From JBFWNG01 sp050251195 (GTDB lineage: Bacteria; Bdellovibrionota_B; Oligoflexia; Oligoflexales; Oligoflexaceae), in the NCBI GenBank assembly GCA_050251195.1, contig JBFWNG010000001.1, forward strand, positions 124,001-188,000: a stretch of 64,000 nucleotides of DNA. Reading direction: 5' to 3'. Every line of letters starts with the position of its first letter. The first letter of the stretch is position 1. Position numbers and translations under genes: made by a program. Under the pieces are notes generated by a model. The model had not been told where the DNA came from and did not search any database. It was given only the letters and a program-made list of their open reading frames with translations. This document shows positions 44,550 through 54,093 of the stretch, one piece after another.

Positions 44550-45599
44550 TTCCTTGGTCGCCGGCACGTCGCTACCTCGCAACGTGAAATTCATCCAGAA
44601 AGCTGACAGAAGCAAGAGTGTTGCTCCCATTTGATGGGCAAGTGCCAAAGGAATCGGTACAACCCAAACCAAAGTGAGCACTCCTAAGAGTACTTGAGCA
44701 GCCGTGAGCACCACAAACAAACCCACCGCCTTTTTTTGCAACGGGTTGAGATTGCTCCTAAGCGCACGTAGGAGTAACCATGACGTGACGGCAAAAATAA
44801 GTATTCCCAATGTGCGGTGGACAAATTGAATCGTCACCGTGTTTTCAAAAAGGTTAAGCCACCTGGGGGAAAGGTCGGAGATCTTCGAGGGAATCCATTC
44901 TCCGTTCATTGTCGGAAAAGTGTTATAACCGACGCCCGCATGTAAGCCTGCCATGAAAGCGCCAAAAACAATTTGAACGCAAACCAGCGCAACGAGAACC
45001 CAGCTCATGCCGTAGAGCGCCTTCGTGTCGTTCCTAGCGCGAAACGCTTCGGCACCCCCCCGCAAATCCAATATCACCCGAAACAGGTAGATCAAAATAA
45101 AAAGCGCTAGAGAAAGGTGCGCCGCAAGGCGATAGTGACTGACGTAAGGCTTATTCACAAGCCCGCTCTTTACCATATACCAACCAAGCAAACCCTGGCT
45201 GCCACCGAGGAGCAGCGCTAGGCCAAGTTGGATCGCTAGGCGTTTGTCAAAGTACTTTTTGGCGAGAAAAAACACGAAAGGAAGCGCGAAGATTACCCCG
45301 ATAAGTCGTCCGAGCAGGCGATGGAGATATTCCCAAAAGAAGATTCCTTTGAACGCCTCGAGATCGAGGTGGTAATGCGTCAGACGATATTGGGGGAAAA
45401 GCTTATATTTTTCGAAGGCATCGACCCATTCTTGATGGGTGAGGGGCGGAATGGCTCCCATAATTGGGTTCCAGTCTACAATGGATAGGCCGGAGCCTGT
45501 GAGGCGGGTGATGCCTCCAACGGCAATCATGGCCAGCAAACTGAGACAGACGAGCGCTAGCCAAAGAACGACGGCTTTGCGGGAGTAATTTTTTTCCAA
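44538..45599 (-). CDS. ctaA: Haem A synthase (COX15/CtaA)
   Basis: 353 residues with eight predicted membrane helices. Conserved GGITRLTGSGLSIVDWNPI at the first loop, HYHLDLEAFKGIFFWEYLHRLLGR with the haem-ligand histidines, and a second half with FVHRTLG and ALAHQMGATL. Oxidises haem O to haem A for cytochrome oxidase. The start is a TTG with no clear ribosome site, taken because no ATG precedes the first helix. Confidence 0.9.
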   Translation of the reverse strand: MEKNYSRKAVVLWLALVCLSLLAMIAVGGITRLTGSGLSIVDWNPIMGAIPPLTHQEWVDAFEKYKLFPQYRLTHYHLDLEAFKGIFFWEYLHRLLGRLIGVIFALPFVFFLAKKYFDKRLAIQLGLALLLGGSQGLLGWYMVKSGLVNKPYVSHYRLAAHLSLALFILIYLFRVILDLRGGAEAFRARNDTKALYGMSWVLVALVCVQIVFGAFMAGLHAGVGYNTFPTMNGEWIPSKISDLSPRWLNLFENTVTIQFVHRTLGILIFAVTSWLLLRALRSNLNPLQKKAVGLFVVLTAAQVLLGVLTLVWVVPIPLALAHQMGATLLLLSAFWMNFTLRGSDVPATKELAY

Positions 45600-45666
45600 G
45601 TTTTACTTCACCAAAGATGTTAAAGACATATAATGGTGCTCATTACTAGCACGGAGACGGCTCGAA

Positions 45667-46608
45667 ATGAAACTCAAAATGGAACCCCATCTCGCCAAAA
45701 TAGGGTTCTCCAGCTTGTTTCTTGCTGTCCTTAAGTTTACGGCGTTTTTGGCGTCGGGTTCCGTGATTGTGCTGGCGAGTTTCCTAGATTCCTTAATAGA
45801 TAGCTTAGTATCAAGCCTTAACGCTTTTATTCATCATTCCGCCCGAAAGAGGCCGGACGTTGAACATCCTTTTGGGCACGGCGGTATAGAAGTTATAAGC
45901 AGTATGATGCAGGGCTTGCTCATCGCGGGCTCGGCTGTTGTTGTGTTTTATGAATCGTTCGTTCGGATTACGTCCAAGGATCTAGTCCAGGAGATTATGG
46001 CGCCGCGGGAAGTCGCTTGGTCGGTGGGCGTGCTCTTATTTTCGGCATGCATTGGCGGATTGTTCTCACGCTATCTCGGCGCTCTTGAGCAGCGGCTTTC
46101 TCTTAAGAACGATCGGTCATTATCCGTGACGGCTGACAGGGGTCACTACGTGGGCGATCTCTGGACGAACCTGTTTGCCGCCATAGGGCTTGCCCTGGTT
46201 TGGTACTCGAATATACCGGAGCTCGACAGTTTTTTTGGCGTTATTGGCGGTGTGCTTCTTATTAAGGTTTCCTTTCCGATCCTGAAAAAAACCGTATCAG
46301 ATATCTTGCATACCGGAGCAGAGCCAACCTTCCAAAAAGAAATCGTCGATATCATTTATCAGGTGGACGATCGCATAAAGGGGGTTCACCGATTGCGAGT
46401 AAGGCACCTGGGACCAATCAAGTTCTTGGATTTTCATCTCAAGCTTCCGGCAGACTTATTGTTAAAAGCGGCGCACGATATTGGAGAGAGCGTCAGAATT
46501 TCGATCCAACGTAAAATTCCGCATGTGGACGTCGTTATTCACTTGGATCCTGACGACGAGCCTGATGACGATTTGTGGACTCCGGTGTACGTGACAAAAG
46601 CGCCCTAA
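45667..46608 (+). CDS. Cation diffusion facilitator (Zn/Fe/Mn efflux)
   Basis: 313 residues of the CDF family. Metal-site residues in membrane helix 2 (FLDSLIDSLVSS) and the conserved PDVEHPFGHGGIE loop, six helices and a C-terminal cytoplasmic domain (VHRLRVRHLGPIKFLDFHL). Exchanges divalent metal for protons. The C-terminal tail DPDDEPDDD is unusually acidic. The lysA start is 27 bp downstream, likely one transcript. Confidence 0.92.
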   Translation: MKLKMEPHLAKIGFSSLFLAVLKFTAFLASGSVIVLASFLDSLIDSLVSSLNAFIHHSARKRPDVEHPFGHGGIEVISSMMQGLLIAGSAVVVFYESFVRITSKDLVQEIMAPREVAWSVGVLLFSACIGGLFSRYLGALEQRLSLKNDRSLSVTADRGHYVGDLWTNLFAAIGLALVWYSNIPELDSFFGVIGGVLLIKVSFPILKKTVSDILHTGAEPTFQKEIVDIIYQVDDRIKGVHRLRVRHLGPIKFLDFHLKLPADLLLKAAHDIGESVRISIQRKIPHVDVVIHLDPDDEPDDDLWTPVYVTKAP

Positions 46609-46634
46609 AATCTTTAGCGAGGAATAATTCGATC

Positions 46635-47891
46635 ATGGACTATTTTAATTACAACAACGGTCAAGCGTTTTGCGAAGGTGTTCCCTTGAATCAAATCGCG
46701 GCCAGCGCCGGAACGCCCGCATACGTTTACTCCAAGGCAACGTTGCTACGCCATGTCGACCGGATGAAGGACGCGTTCCAACGCTTCCCAACGCTGTTTT
46801 GTTATGCGGTTAAGGCGAACAGTAATATTTCCGTCCTCAGAGAGATTTTCAAGAGCGGGTTCGGGGCAGATATTGTGTCCGTAGGGGAACTCGAACGAGC
46901 GTTGCTCGCGGGTGTCGACTCCAGTCAGGTTGTCTTCTCTGGCGTTGGCAAACTTGCAAGTGAGATCGAACGGGCGCTCGAAGTCGGGATACTGTGTTTT
47001 AACGTCGAGTCAGCCTTCGAACTCGAAACGATCGCAAACGCCGCTCAGAAATTGGGAAAAGTTGCGCATGTTACTCTTCGTGTCAATCCCAATATCGATG
47101 CTAAGTCCAACCCTAAGATCGTCACCGGACTTTACACTTCGAAATTTGGAATTGCTGTTGAAGACATCGTGGGGTTAGCTTCAAAACTAAAGGATCATCC
47201 ATATGTGAGGTTGATCGGATTGTCTTGTCATATCGGCAGTCAAATCCTAGAAGTTCAACCGCTTCATCAAGCTGCCAAAAATGTCGTGTCTTTGGCAATG
47301 CAGTTGCGCGATGTCGGATTTCCTATCGAGTACGTCAACATGGGCGGGGGTCTCGGAATTCGGTATAAGGACGAAAAGCCGCCTGAACTCGAAACTTACG
47401 CCGAAGGTTTGCTTTCTGCAATGCGCGGGACGCCTTTTAAGCTAATTCTAGAGCCAGGCCGGGTTATCGTCGGCAACGCCGGCGTACTTTTGACGCGCGT
47501 CATCGGAGTTAAGACAACGCCGGTAAAAAGGTTCGTCATCGTGGACGCAGGGATCAACGATTTCATCCGGCCAAGTTTTTACGATTCGTTTCACGAAGCG
47601 CTTCCTGTTAAAAAGAGTTCCGACGCTTCTGTCACCAAAGCTGATATCGTAGGACCTATTTGCGAGTCAGGCGATTTTTTTGCCAAAGATCGCGATTTTG
47701 GCAATGTTGCTGCCGGAGATCTCATTTATTTTCGAAGCTGCGGAGCCTACGGCTACACCATGGCGTCTCACTACAATACCCGGCCTAAGCCGGTGGAAGT
47801 TTTAGTGGACGGACCAAACTATAGGATCGTCAATCGACGACAAAAGTTGGACGATCTTTGGCGCAACGAACTTGAGGAGTCAAACCGATGA
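46635..47891 (+). CDS. lysA: Diaminopimelate decarboxylase
   Basis: 418 residues from the ATG at 46635 with GAGGAA about 11 bases upstream; the longer frame overlaps the efflux gene. PLP lysine is Lys60 in FCYAVKANSN. Also visible: VSVGELERAL, SCHIGSQI, NMGGGLGI, EPGRVIVGNAG and GPICESGD. Removes CO2 from meso-diaminopimelate to give lysine, in the cytosol. Its TGA overlaps the ATG of the oxidoreductase gene. Confidence 0.97.
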   Translation: MDYFNYNNGQAFCEGVPLNQIAASAGTPAYVYSKATLLRHVDRMKDAFQRFPTLFCYAVKANSNISVLREIFKSGFGADIVSVGELERALLAGVDSSQVVFSGVGKLASEIERALEVGILCFNVESAFELETIANAAQKLGKVAHVTLRVNPNIDAKSNPKIVTGLYTSKFGIAVEDIVGLASKLKDHPYVRLIGLSCHIGSQILEVQPLHQAAKNVVSLAMQLRDVGFPIEYVNMGGGLGIRYKDEKPPELETYAEGLLSAMRGTPFKLILEPGRVIVGNAGVLLTRVIGVKTTPVKRFVIVDAGINDFIRPSFYDSFHEALPVKKSSDASVTKADIVGPICESGDFFAKDRDFGNVAAGDLIYFRSCGAYGYTMASHYNTRPKPVEVLVDGPNYRIVNRRQKLDDLWRNELEESNR

Positions 47892-48907
47892 ACTCTCGTC
47901 ATCCTGAGCGAAGCGATGGATCTCTCACTTTCAATTGCATAAGAGTCGAAAAATCCGGTTCTAAAATCGCCGGCAAACTTGCGCAAATGCGACTCTCTGA
48001 TCTTGATCAGGGAGAGGTGGTACTTAAAGTTGCTTATTCCAGCGTCAATTACAAAGACGCCCTGGGGGTGACGGGCACCGGCGACATTTACAAGAAGTTG
48101 CCGATTGTAGCGGGCATCGACGTTTCGGGGACAGTGCTTGAATCTCAGGATCCCAGGTATAAAACAGGAGACAAAGTTCTTGTTACCGGATGCGGCCTTG
48201 GGGAGAAGCACGACGGCGGGTATTCGGAGCTGCTTCGAGTTCCCGCAGACTGGGTGGTGAAGCTGCCCGTCCAATTGACGGAGTTGGAGGCGATGATATA
48301 TGGGACGGCCGGTTTTACGACCGCGTTGGCCATTCATCAAATGGAGCGTATGGGACAAACGCCGAAGCTTGGCAAGATGGTTGTAACCGGCGCTAGCGGC
48401 GGCGTGGGGTCCTTTGCCGTGAGTATGATGAGTCGCTTGGGTTACGAGGTTGTTGCCGTTACAGGCAAGCCCGACAGAAAGGCTGAGCTCGTCGAGCTCG
48501 GAGCCGCCGAAGTCATTGGAACTGAAGCTCTTGGCATCGGTGATAAGCCAATGGAGCGCATTGAATGGGGCGGTGCGATTGACAATGTTGGCGGCAAACT
48601 GCTGGCCGGCCTCGTCAAGAAAACCAACCTTTGGGGCAGTGTTGCCTCTATCGGCCTGGCGGGCGGCGCAAACTTCGAAGCGTCTGTCTTTCCTCACATC
48701 TTACGAGGAGTTAACATTCTTGGAATTAGTTCTACAAACTGTCCCATGGATTTGCGAGCGAAGCTGTGGACCAGGCTTGCAACAGAACTGAAACCAAAAA
48801 ATTTAGCCGGTTTTGTCACGGAAACGTTGAATTTGCGGGATGTTCCGTCGTTCTGCGAGAAAATGATCGCAAGAAAGACATCGGGTCGCGCTGTCGTAAA
48901 GCTATAG
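47888..48907 (+). CDS. yhdH: YhdH/AcuI-type quinone oxidoreductase with repeat-derived N-terminus
   Basis: 339 residues of the MDR family. SSVNYKDALGVTG, PIVAGIDVSGTV, VVTGASGGVG (NADPH-binding) and the IDNVGG segment match AcuI/YhdH, which reduces acryloyl-CoA in some bacteria. The ATG is genuine: GAGGAG is eight bases upstream and it overlaps the lysA stop (ATGA). Residues 3-13 (SRHPERSDGSL) are, however, encoded by a copy of the GTCATCCTGAGC palindromic repeat; family homology begins at about residue 15 (TFNCIRVEKSG). The extension is probably harmless. Confidence 0.9.
   Translation: MNSRHPERSDGSLTFNCIRVEKSGSKIAGKLAQMRLSDLDQGEVVLKVAYSSVNYKDALGVTGTGDIYKKLPIVAGIDVSGTVLESQDPRYKTGDKVLVTGCGLGEKHDGGYSELLRVPADWVVKLPVQLTELEAMIYGTAGFTTALAIHQMERMGQTPKLGKMVVTGASGGVGSFAVSMMSRLGYEVVAVTGKPDRKAELVELGAAEVIGTEALGIGDKPMERIEWGGAIDNVGGKLLAGLVKKTNLWGSVASIGLAGGANFEASVFPHILRGVNILGISSTNCPMDLRAKLWTRLATELKPKNLAGFVTETLNLRDVPSFCEKMIARKTSGRAVVKL
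47897..47926. repeat. Palindromic repeat inside coding sequence (oxidoreductase)
   Basis: CGTCATCCTGAGCGAAGCGA then TGGATCTCAC, a near-consensus copy, read in frame as RHPERSDGSL. Confidence 0.9.
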
Positions 48908-48947
48908 AGTATGTTAAACTCGGTCGTTTAACCTTCGGAGCAAGATT

Positions 48948-49628
48948 ATGGCACCCGGAAACGACTCATTGAGCAAAGAGGCGATGGAGCGGCGGACGTT
49001 TTTGCAAATCCTTGGCGTCGCCGGCGCTGGTCTCGTTCCCTTCTTATCAAGTTGCATTGCAGCGAGAGACCATTCGACCTCAGAGACTTCCTCCCTTACG
49101 GTCGAAGAAAGAACAAAAACACTTACTGCTTTATTTGATGTTCTGATTCCCTCCCAAGGCGAAGCGAACCCTGGCGCTGTTGAATCGAAAGCGGTGGACT
49201 TTTTTAGAAGCGATGCGTTGCTTCGAACGGGAATTGGCCTGGGTTACATAAAAGATATCTCTAATACCCCGCTTGCTACGGCGACAAGTGCGTTGCTGGA
49301 AGGCCAGGTTTGCCTCACGCTTGATCTTCATGCTAAGCGTTTTGGCATTCTAAAAATTTTTGCAGGTCTCAGCAGGACAGAACAAGAGCAGGTCGTGAAG
49401 GATTGCTTTGCAGATCCCGTGTTCGGTCCGGTCATGGATTTGGTACGCGCATCGGCGATGTTCGCATATGTCGGTGCGATCTATAATGACAAAGGTCTCG
49501 TGGCGATGGGAATACCGCCGTATGAGGACCGAGAGGGTTTTTGGCACAACCGCGGATATGACGACTTTACTTACGACAAGTTGCCTACTGTGGACGGGAA
49601 AACGGCTTGGAACATAATCCTCGACTAA
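48948..49628 (+). CDS. Gluconate 2-dehydrogenase subunit 3-like, Tat lipoprotein
   Basis: 226 residues. N-terminus has a Tat motif (MERRTFLQILGVAGAG) ending in a lipobox-like LSSC, so a folded, lipid-anchored periplasmic protein. The body fits the Gluconate_2-dh3 family (TLTALFDVLIPSQGEANPGAV ... GFWHNRGYDDF), a small subunit that accompanies FAD-dependent GMC dehydrogenases and is needed for their export. The GMC gene starts 21 bp downstream. Confidence 0.85.
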   Translation: MAPGNDSLSKEAMERRTFLQILGVAGAGLVPFLSSCIAARDHSTSETSSLTVEERTKTLTALFDVLIPSQGEANPGAVESKAVDFFRSDALLRTGIGLGYIKDISNTPLATATSALLEGQVCLTLDLHAKRFGILKIFAGLSRTEQEQVVKDCFADPVFGPVMDLVRASAMFAYVGAIYNDKGLVAMGIPPYEDREGFWHNRGYDDFTYDKLPTVDGKTAWNIILD

Positions 49629-49649
49629 CAAACTGATTCGGAGTCACAT

Positions 49650-51272
49650 ATGAGTACGGAACAAGTAAGCATCTGCATCGCGGGGGCCGGTTACGGCGGG
49701 AACATCATGGCGGCAAGGTTAGCCGAAGCCCTGAAAACAGCCGGGTTAACCGATCATAAAATTGTTTTGCTGGAACGTGGATATGATTACCACGGTGTCG
49801 ATCCTCTGAGCACATTGCCGTATCGAAATGAGTTCGGAATGGGGTTTAAGCAACTCGAAGATCCCCGTTATCTCGGTCAAATATTTAATCACTATGCTGA
49901 TATCAATCCCGCTCACCTCATCAACGGCGGACCGACCATGCACGTTCAGGGCGGTAAAGGCGTTGGCGGAGGCAGTCTTATAAACGGAGCGGCTTCCGTG
50001 CGTGCGCCTAAAGAAACTTTCGAGCAAACGAACGACGCAGGGAAAAGAATTTGGCCTGGTTTATACAACAGGAATTACCTCAATCCCTATTATACGCGGG
50101 TAGAAAAATTTCTTAACGTCGTCCAATTGCAATGGACCTCGGGCAACGGACCGGACTGGGCGCTCGCGACTAAACGGGACCATACTTTCGCGATTGGTTG
50201 CCTCAAAGCCGGCTTCACGGCACAGCCTATCCCCGTCGCGCTCGAGAAATGCCGCAACTGCGGTTGGTGTTATTCGGGTTGTCCGTTTGATGCAAAAACT
50301 GCGGCCAATTACTTCAAATACGCGCGCTCGCTAGGGGTTCGCATAGACTCGCAATGTAATGTCGAATCCGTTTCTCCGGCAGACGATCAAGGCGGTTATC
50401 TTGTGAATTATCATGACGGCCGCGACAACACCGACAAGACGATCGAATGCCAGATATTGATCATTTCCGGCGGTCCCATTGGCACGCCTGGCATGCTGAT
50501 GAAGTCTGCGGGCAACTTTGCCGGTGCGCGCGGATTTAGTGGGCAATTGGGAAAAAATCTTTCCGCTAACGGCGATCACTTTCTCGGAGGAATCGTCGGA
50601 GAAGAATACGAAGTGAAACAATATCAAGGAAAAGTAGTGAACTCCTCGACGTTCTCGTTTTGGAAAGACTACAAGTTCATAATCGAGTGCTTCTCTCTTC
50701 AGCCCTGGATGAATATCATCGGTTTGCCGGCACAGATGTCCGCGCCGGACCATCCCGAAAAAACAGGTAGAAAATCGATCGATCCAGCCGCACAACTGTG
50801 GGGCAAAGACTTCAAGTCGTTGCTCGACCAGTGGGGACGTCGATTGATGTGTTTGCTGGTTCTTGGAATCGACCAAGCCGAAGGCGAAATCAAGCTTCGG
50901 CCCACGCCCGCTGGTCTGCGTCCTTCCGCGGAATGGCCCAAGACACATCCGAAAACAGAAGCGATGTGGGCCATGGCCGTGAAGCAAGCTCGCAAGGTGT
51001 TCCAAGCTCTGGACGGCGACCTTCTTGCCGACAGTTACCGAGACGAAGGTATTGTGACCGCGCCCCATGCTGTGGGCGGTTGCCGTATGGGCGAAACCAA
51101 GGCAATGGGTGTCGTTGATCCGAATGGTGAAGTGTTCGGCAACCGGAACCTTTTCGTATCGGACGGTAGCGTGCTTCCGCCTATCGGCGTCAATCCTTAC
51201 ATGACTATCGCCGCTGTTGCGGAACGGAATTCGGAGATTTTAGGGAAGCAGCTTTCGGAAAGACTTCAGTAG
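49650..51272 (+). CDS. GMC-family FAD dehydrogenase with four-Cys cluster
   Basis: 540 residues. FAD-binding GAGYGG at 12-17, GGKGVGGGSLINGA at 101-114, and the GMC C-terminal NLFVSDGSVLPPIGVNPYMT. The Cys201-x2-Cys204-x2-Cys207-x3-Cys211-Pro arrangement (KCRNCGWCYSGCPFD) looks like a [4Fe-4S] site, as in some GMC dehydrogenases that pass electrons onward. No signal peptide of its own; with the Tat subunit before it, co-export is likely. Substrate (sugar, alcohol or sterol) cannot be told. Confidence 0.88.
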   Translation: MSTEQVSICIAGAGYGGNIMAARLAEALKTAGLTDHKIVLLERGYDYHGVDPLSTLPYRNEFGMGFKQLEDPRYLGQIFNHYADINPAHLINGGPTMHVQGGKGVGGGSLINGAASVRAPKETFEQTNDAGKRIWPGLYNRNYLNPYYTRVEKFLNVVQLQWTSGNGPDWALATKRDHTFAIGCLKAGFTAQPIPVALEKCRNCGWCYSGCPFDAKTAANYFKYARSLGVRIDSQCNVESVSPADDQGGYLVNYHDGRDNTDKTIECQILIISGGPIGTPGMLMKSAGNFAGARGFSGQLGKNLSANGDHFLGGIVGEEYEVKQYQGKVVNSSTFSFWKDYKFIIECFSLQPWMNIIGLPAQMSAPDHPEKTGRKSIDPAAQLWGKDFKSLLDQWGRRLMCLLVLGIDQAEGEIKLRPTPAGLRPSAEWPKTHPKTEAMWAMAVKQARKVFQALDGDLLADSYRDEGIVTAPHAVGGCRMGETKAMGVVDPNGEVFGNRNLFVSDGSVLPPIGVNPYMTIAAVAERNSEILGKQLSERLQ

Positions 51273-51300
51273 GATTGAGATCCACAATGTAGTGTGCTTT

Positions 51301-51323
51301 GGGCCCGGGATGACATCGGGCCC
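51301..51323. terminator. Bidirectional terminator candidate
   Basis: GGGCCCG, 9-nt loop, CGGGCCC, followed by TTTAAAT. Between convergent GMC dehydrogenase and pepN. Confidence 0.6.
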
Positions 51324-51339
51324 TTTAAATTGAATTCCA

Positions 51340-51462
51340 CGTTTTCCAAACTTCCGCGTCTCCGCGACCAAAAAGCATTTTCGTTCGCTTGTAAGGTTGT
51401 GAACCAGCTGCAGCGTCAGTCGTTTTGAACGCGGAAGCGCGGAATGAAGAAAACTTGAAGGT
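51340..51462. repeat. Dispersed repeat, CCAAACTTC-GCGT family, copy 1
   Basis: ACGTTTTCCAAACTTCCGCG then TCTCCGCG at the left and TTGAACGCGGAAGCG-CGGAATGAAG at the right, with a 60-bp insert. The same two blocks are joined directly at 58225-58301. Confidence 0.65.
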
Positions 51463-51468
51463 GATACC

Positions 51469-54093
51469 TTACTTCGAAACAAGCGCTTTGCTCACGATTT
51501 CAAAGACGTCCTTCGAAAGGCCCTTTGCCTTATAGATCCTTTGCAACTGTGCCTTCATCAACGCTGCGCGCTTGGAGTCAAACCGCTTGTACTGTATCAG
51601 GGTTGAAGCCAACCTTGCCGCGACACTGGCGTTAAACTTGTCGATTTTCAAAACGTAATCCGCATAGAGTCTGTACGCCATCCCGCTTGGGTGATGAAAT
51701 CCGCGAGGGTTGTTCAGGAAGAAGCTGAAAAATAGGGCGTAAACCTTGTTGGGATTGTACACGTCAAACTTCTCATGTTTGAGGAGCGCTTTGAAGTGTT
51801 GCAGAACTTTCGGATGCTCCGAATCGGTTTGGATATTAAACCACTTGTTCACGACAAGGTGATCGTCTTTCCAACGGCCGTAAAATTTCTCCAGATACTG
51901 TTCGCGCAAGTCAGAATCTGAGGACGCGAGATGACCTAAGGCTTCCAGACTGTCTGTCATGGTTTGTGCCGCGTCGAATTGTTTGGCTGCCAACTTGAGT
52001 GCTTCTTCGCTTCCCGTTTCCATAAGATAGGATAGACATGCATTCTTGAGCGCTCGATTTGAGACAGCTTGTCGCGACATAGGATTGGCCAGGTCGGGCT
52101 TGCTATGTGCTGAATATACGGCCAACAGGTCGTCATAAAGGTTCTTGGCAATCTCGCCGCGAAGCGCCTTCCAGGAGGCATAAAGCCCGTCCGTGTCGAT
52201 TTTGTCGCCAAGGTTTGTCAGGTAGCCAAAACCTGGAACGGTTATCAGGAGAGAAAGAAACCTTGGTTCGATCTTTGGGTCTCTTAACAGCTGGCGGAAC
52301 GCGTCAAAATATTCGGAGTCAATTTCCAAACTGCGGTTGGGCTTTGAGCGTTTAAGGAATTTTTGAATTTCGCGAATGATGTCGACGGCGATTCGGGAAT
52401 GGGCCTCGTAACGATTAAAGTCGTTTGAGTCGTGACGCATTAAGCCGAGCAGTTCTTCCTTGGAGTAGTTATACTCGAGGCGCACAGGCGCTGAGAAATC
52501 CCGTAGCAGCGACGGTACCGGCGCTTCAGTTATTTTATCGAAGGTGAAAGATTGTTTCTTCTTATCGAGCAAGAGGACGTTTTCCGGCGCCAATAAATTG
52601 CCCTTATGTCCCAGAAGCGCAGTTTTTATTGGGATGATGTGGGGCTTTTTATTCTTCTGTCCGGGCGTGTCGGGGATATTCTGTTCGAGTTTAAGCGTGA
52701 ACCTTTTTTTGGCTTTGTCGTAGTCGCCGCTAGCCTTAACAAGTGGAGTTCCTGCTTGATCGTACCAATGTTTGAATTGGTCCCAGTCAATATCGGGGCC
52801 ATGATGTGACAATGCATCAATGAAATCATCCGTGGTAATCGCTTGCCCGTCGTGGCGCTTGAAATAAAGGTCCATGCCTTTACGAAAATTTTTGGGCCCG
52901 AGAATGGTTGCGACCATGCGTACAACTTCCGCGCCTTTTTCGTACACCGTCGTCGTATAAAAATTGCTAATTTCAATGTAGGACTGCGGTCTTACGGCAT
53001 GCGCCATCGGTCCGCTATCTTGGAGGAATTGGCTCACGCGCAAACGTTGAACGTCTTTGATTCTTATGACAGGCCGAGAAACCATGTCGGAGGAAAACTC
53101 CTGATCTCGAAAAACCGTAAGGCCTTCTTTCAAGCTCAGCTGAAACCAGTCGCGCAGTGTGACTCTATTGCCCGTCCAATTGTGAAAGTATTCGTGGGCG
53201 ATGATGCCCTGGATGGCCTCGAAGTCTTCGTCGGTAGCTGTCTCGGGATTTGCGAGAACATATTTGTCGTTGAAGATGTTAAGGCCTTTGTTCTCCATGG
53301 CGCCCATATTGAAGTCCGATATCGCCACGACGAGAAACATGTCGAGATCATACTCGCGGCCGTAGAGTTCCTCGTCCCATCGCATGCTGTCTTTGATAGC
53401 CTGCATCGCAAAATCGCATTTTCTAACATTCCAGTGCTCAACGTAGACGCGGAGCGTCACTCTCCTACCGGACTTCGTCGTGAAAAAGTCCTCGACGTAA
53501 GCAAGATCGCCGGCGACGAGAGCAAACAGGTAACTGGCTTTCGGAAAAGGGTCATGCCATTCGGCAAAATGGCGCCCGCCCTCGCGATCGCCGGTCTTGA
53601 TAAGGTTGCCGTTCGAAAGCAGAACGGGAAATTTTTTCTTATCGGCGATAACCGTGGTCGTATACTTCGCCAAAACGTCGGGGCGATCCAGGAAGTAGGT
53701 GATCTTTCGAAAACCTTCGGGTTCACATTGCGTGCAGAATTTTCCGCCGGACATGAACAGACCTTCGAGAGATTTGTTTTTGTGCGGTAGCGTCTTTGTT
53801 ACTATTTCAAGCCGAAATTTCTCCGGGGGAGACTTTATCGTCAGGCTCGAATCCGTTACGACATATTGATTTGGCGTCAGTTCGGAACCGTCGATTTTTA
53901 CTCCTACCAGAGTGAGATCGCGGCCAGAAAGGACGAGGTCGACCTTGCCCTTGTGGGTTCGTTTGTATTCGGCAACGCTCGTGACTTCCGCTTCATCATC
54001 AAAAAGATCAAACTTCAGCTCGACCTTGGAAATAGTAAAAGGGGGCGGCTGGTAGTCGGAAATGTGAATGGGTCGAGGTCTAGTGTCTTTCAC
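51469..54093 (-). CDS. pepN: Aminopeptidase N (M1 family)
   Basis: 874 residues, the usual PepN length. GAMENKGLNIFN exopeptidase motif and zinc motif HEYFHNW..18..E (HEYFHNWTGNRVTLRDWFQL SLKEG). Starts at a GTG whose GTGA overlaps the trmD stop. Cytosolic removal of N-terminal residues. Located where rplS normally follows trmD. Confidence 0.97.
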   Translation of the reverse strand: MKDTRPRPIHISDYQPPPFTISKVELKFDLFDDEAEVTSVAEYKRTHKGKVDLVLSGRDLTLVGVKIDGSELTPNQYVVTDSSLTIKSPPEKFRLEIVTKTLPHKNKSLEGLFMSGGKFCTQCEPEGFRKITYFLDRPDVLAKYTTTVIADKKKFPVLLSNGNLIKTGDREGGRHFAEWHDPFPKASYLFALVAGDLAYVEDFFTTKSGRRVTLRVYVEHWNVRKCDFAMQAIKDSMRWDEELYGREYDLDMFLVVAISDFNMGAMENKGLNIFNDKYVLANPETATDEDFEAIQGIIAHEYFHNWTGNRVTLRDWFQLSLKEGLTVFRDQEFSSDMVSRPVIRIKDVQRLRVSQFLQDSGPMAHAVRPQSYIEISNFYTTTVYEKGAEVVRMVATILGPKNFRKGMDLYFKRHDGQAITTDDFIDALSHHGPDIDWDQFKHWYDQAGTPLVKASGDYDKAKKRFTLKLEQNIPDTPGQKNKKPHIIPIKTALLGHKGNLLAPENVLLLDKKKQSFTFDKITEAPVPSLLRDFSAPVRLEYNYSKEELLGLMRHDSNDFNRYEAHSRIAVDIIREIQKFLKRSKPNRSLEIDSEYFDAFRQLLRDPKIEPRFLSLLITVPGFGYLTNLGDKIDTDGLYASWKALRGEIAKNLYDDLLAVYSAHSKPDLANPMSRQAVSNRALKNACLSYLMETGSEEALKLAAKQFDAAQTMTDSLEALGHLASSDSDLREQYLEKFYGRWKDDHLVVNKWFNIQTDSEHPKVLQHFKALLKHEKFDVYNPNKVYALFFSFFLNNPRGFHHPSGMAYRLYADYVLKIDKFNASVAARLASTLIQYKRFDSKRAALMKAQLQRIYKAKGLSKDVFEIVSKALVSK

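Noticed and set aside
47819..48697. 292-codon minus-strand frame over lysA and yhdH
   Set aside because: Overlaps two well-supported genes and shows no family motif.
52843..53790. 315-codon frame antisense to pepN
   Set aside because: pepN is unmistakable on the other strand; this is a long shadow frame.
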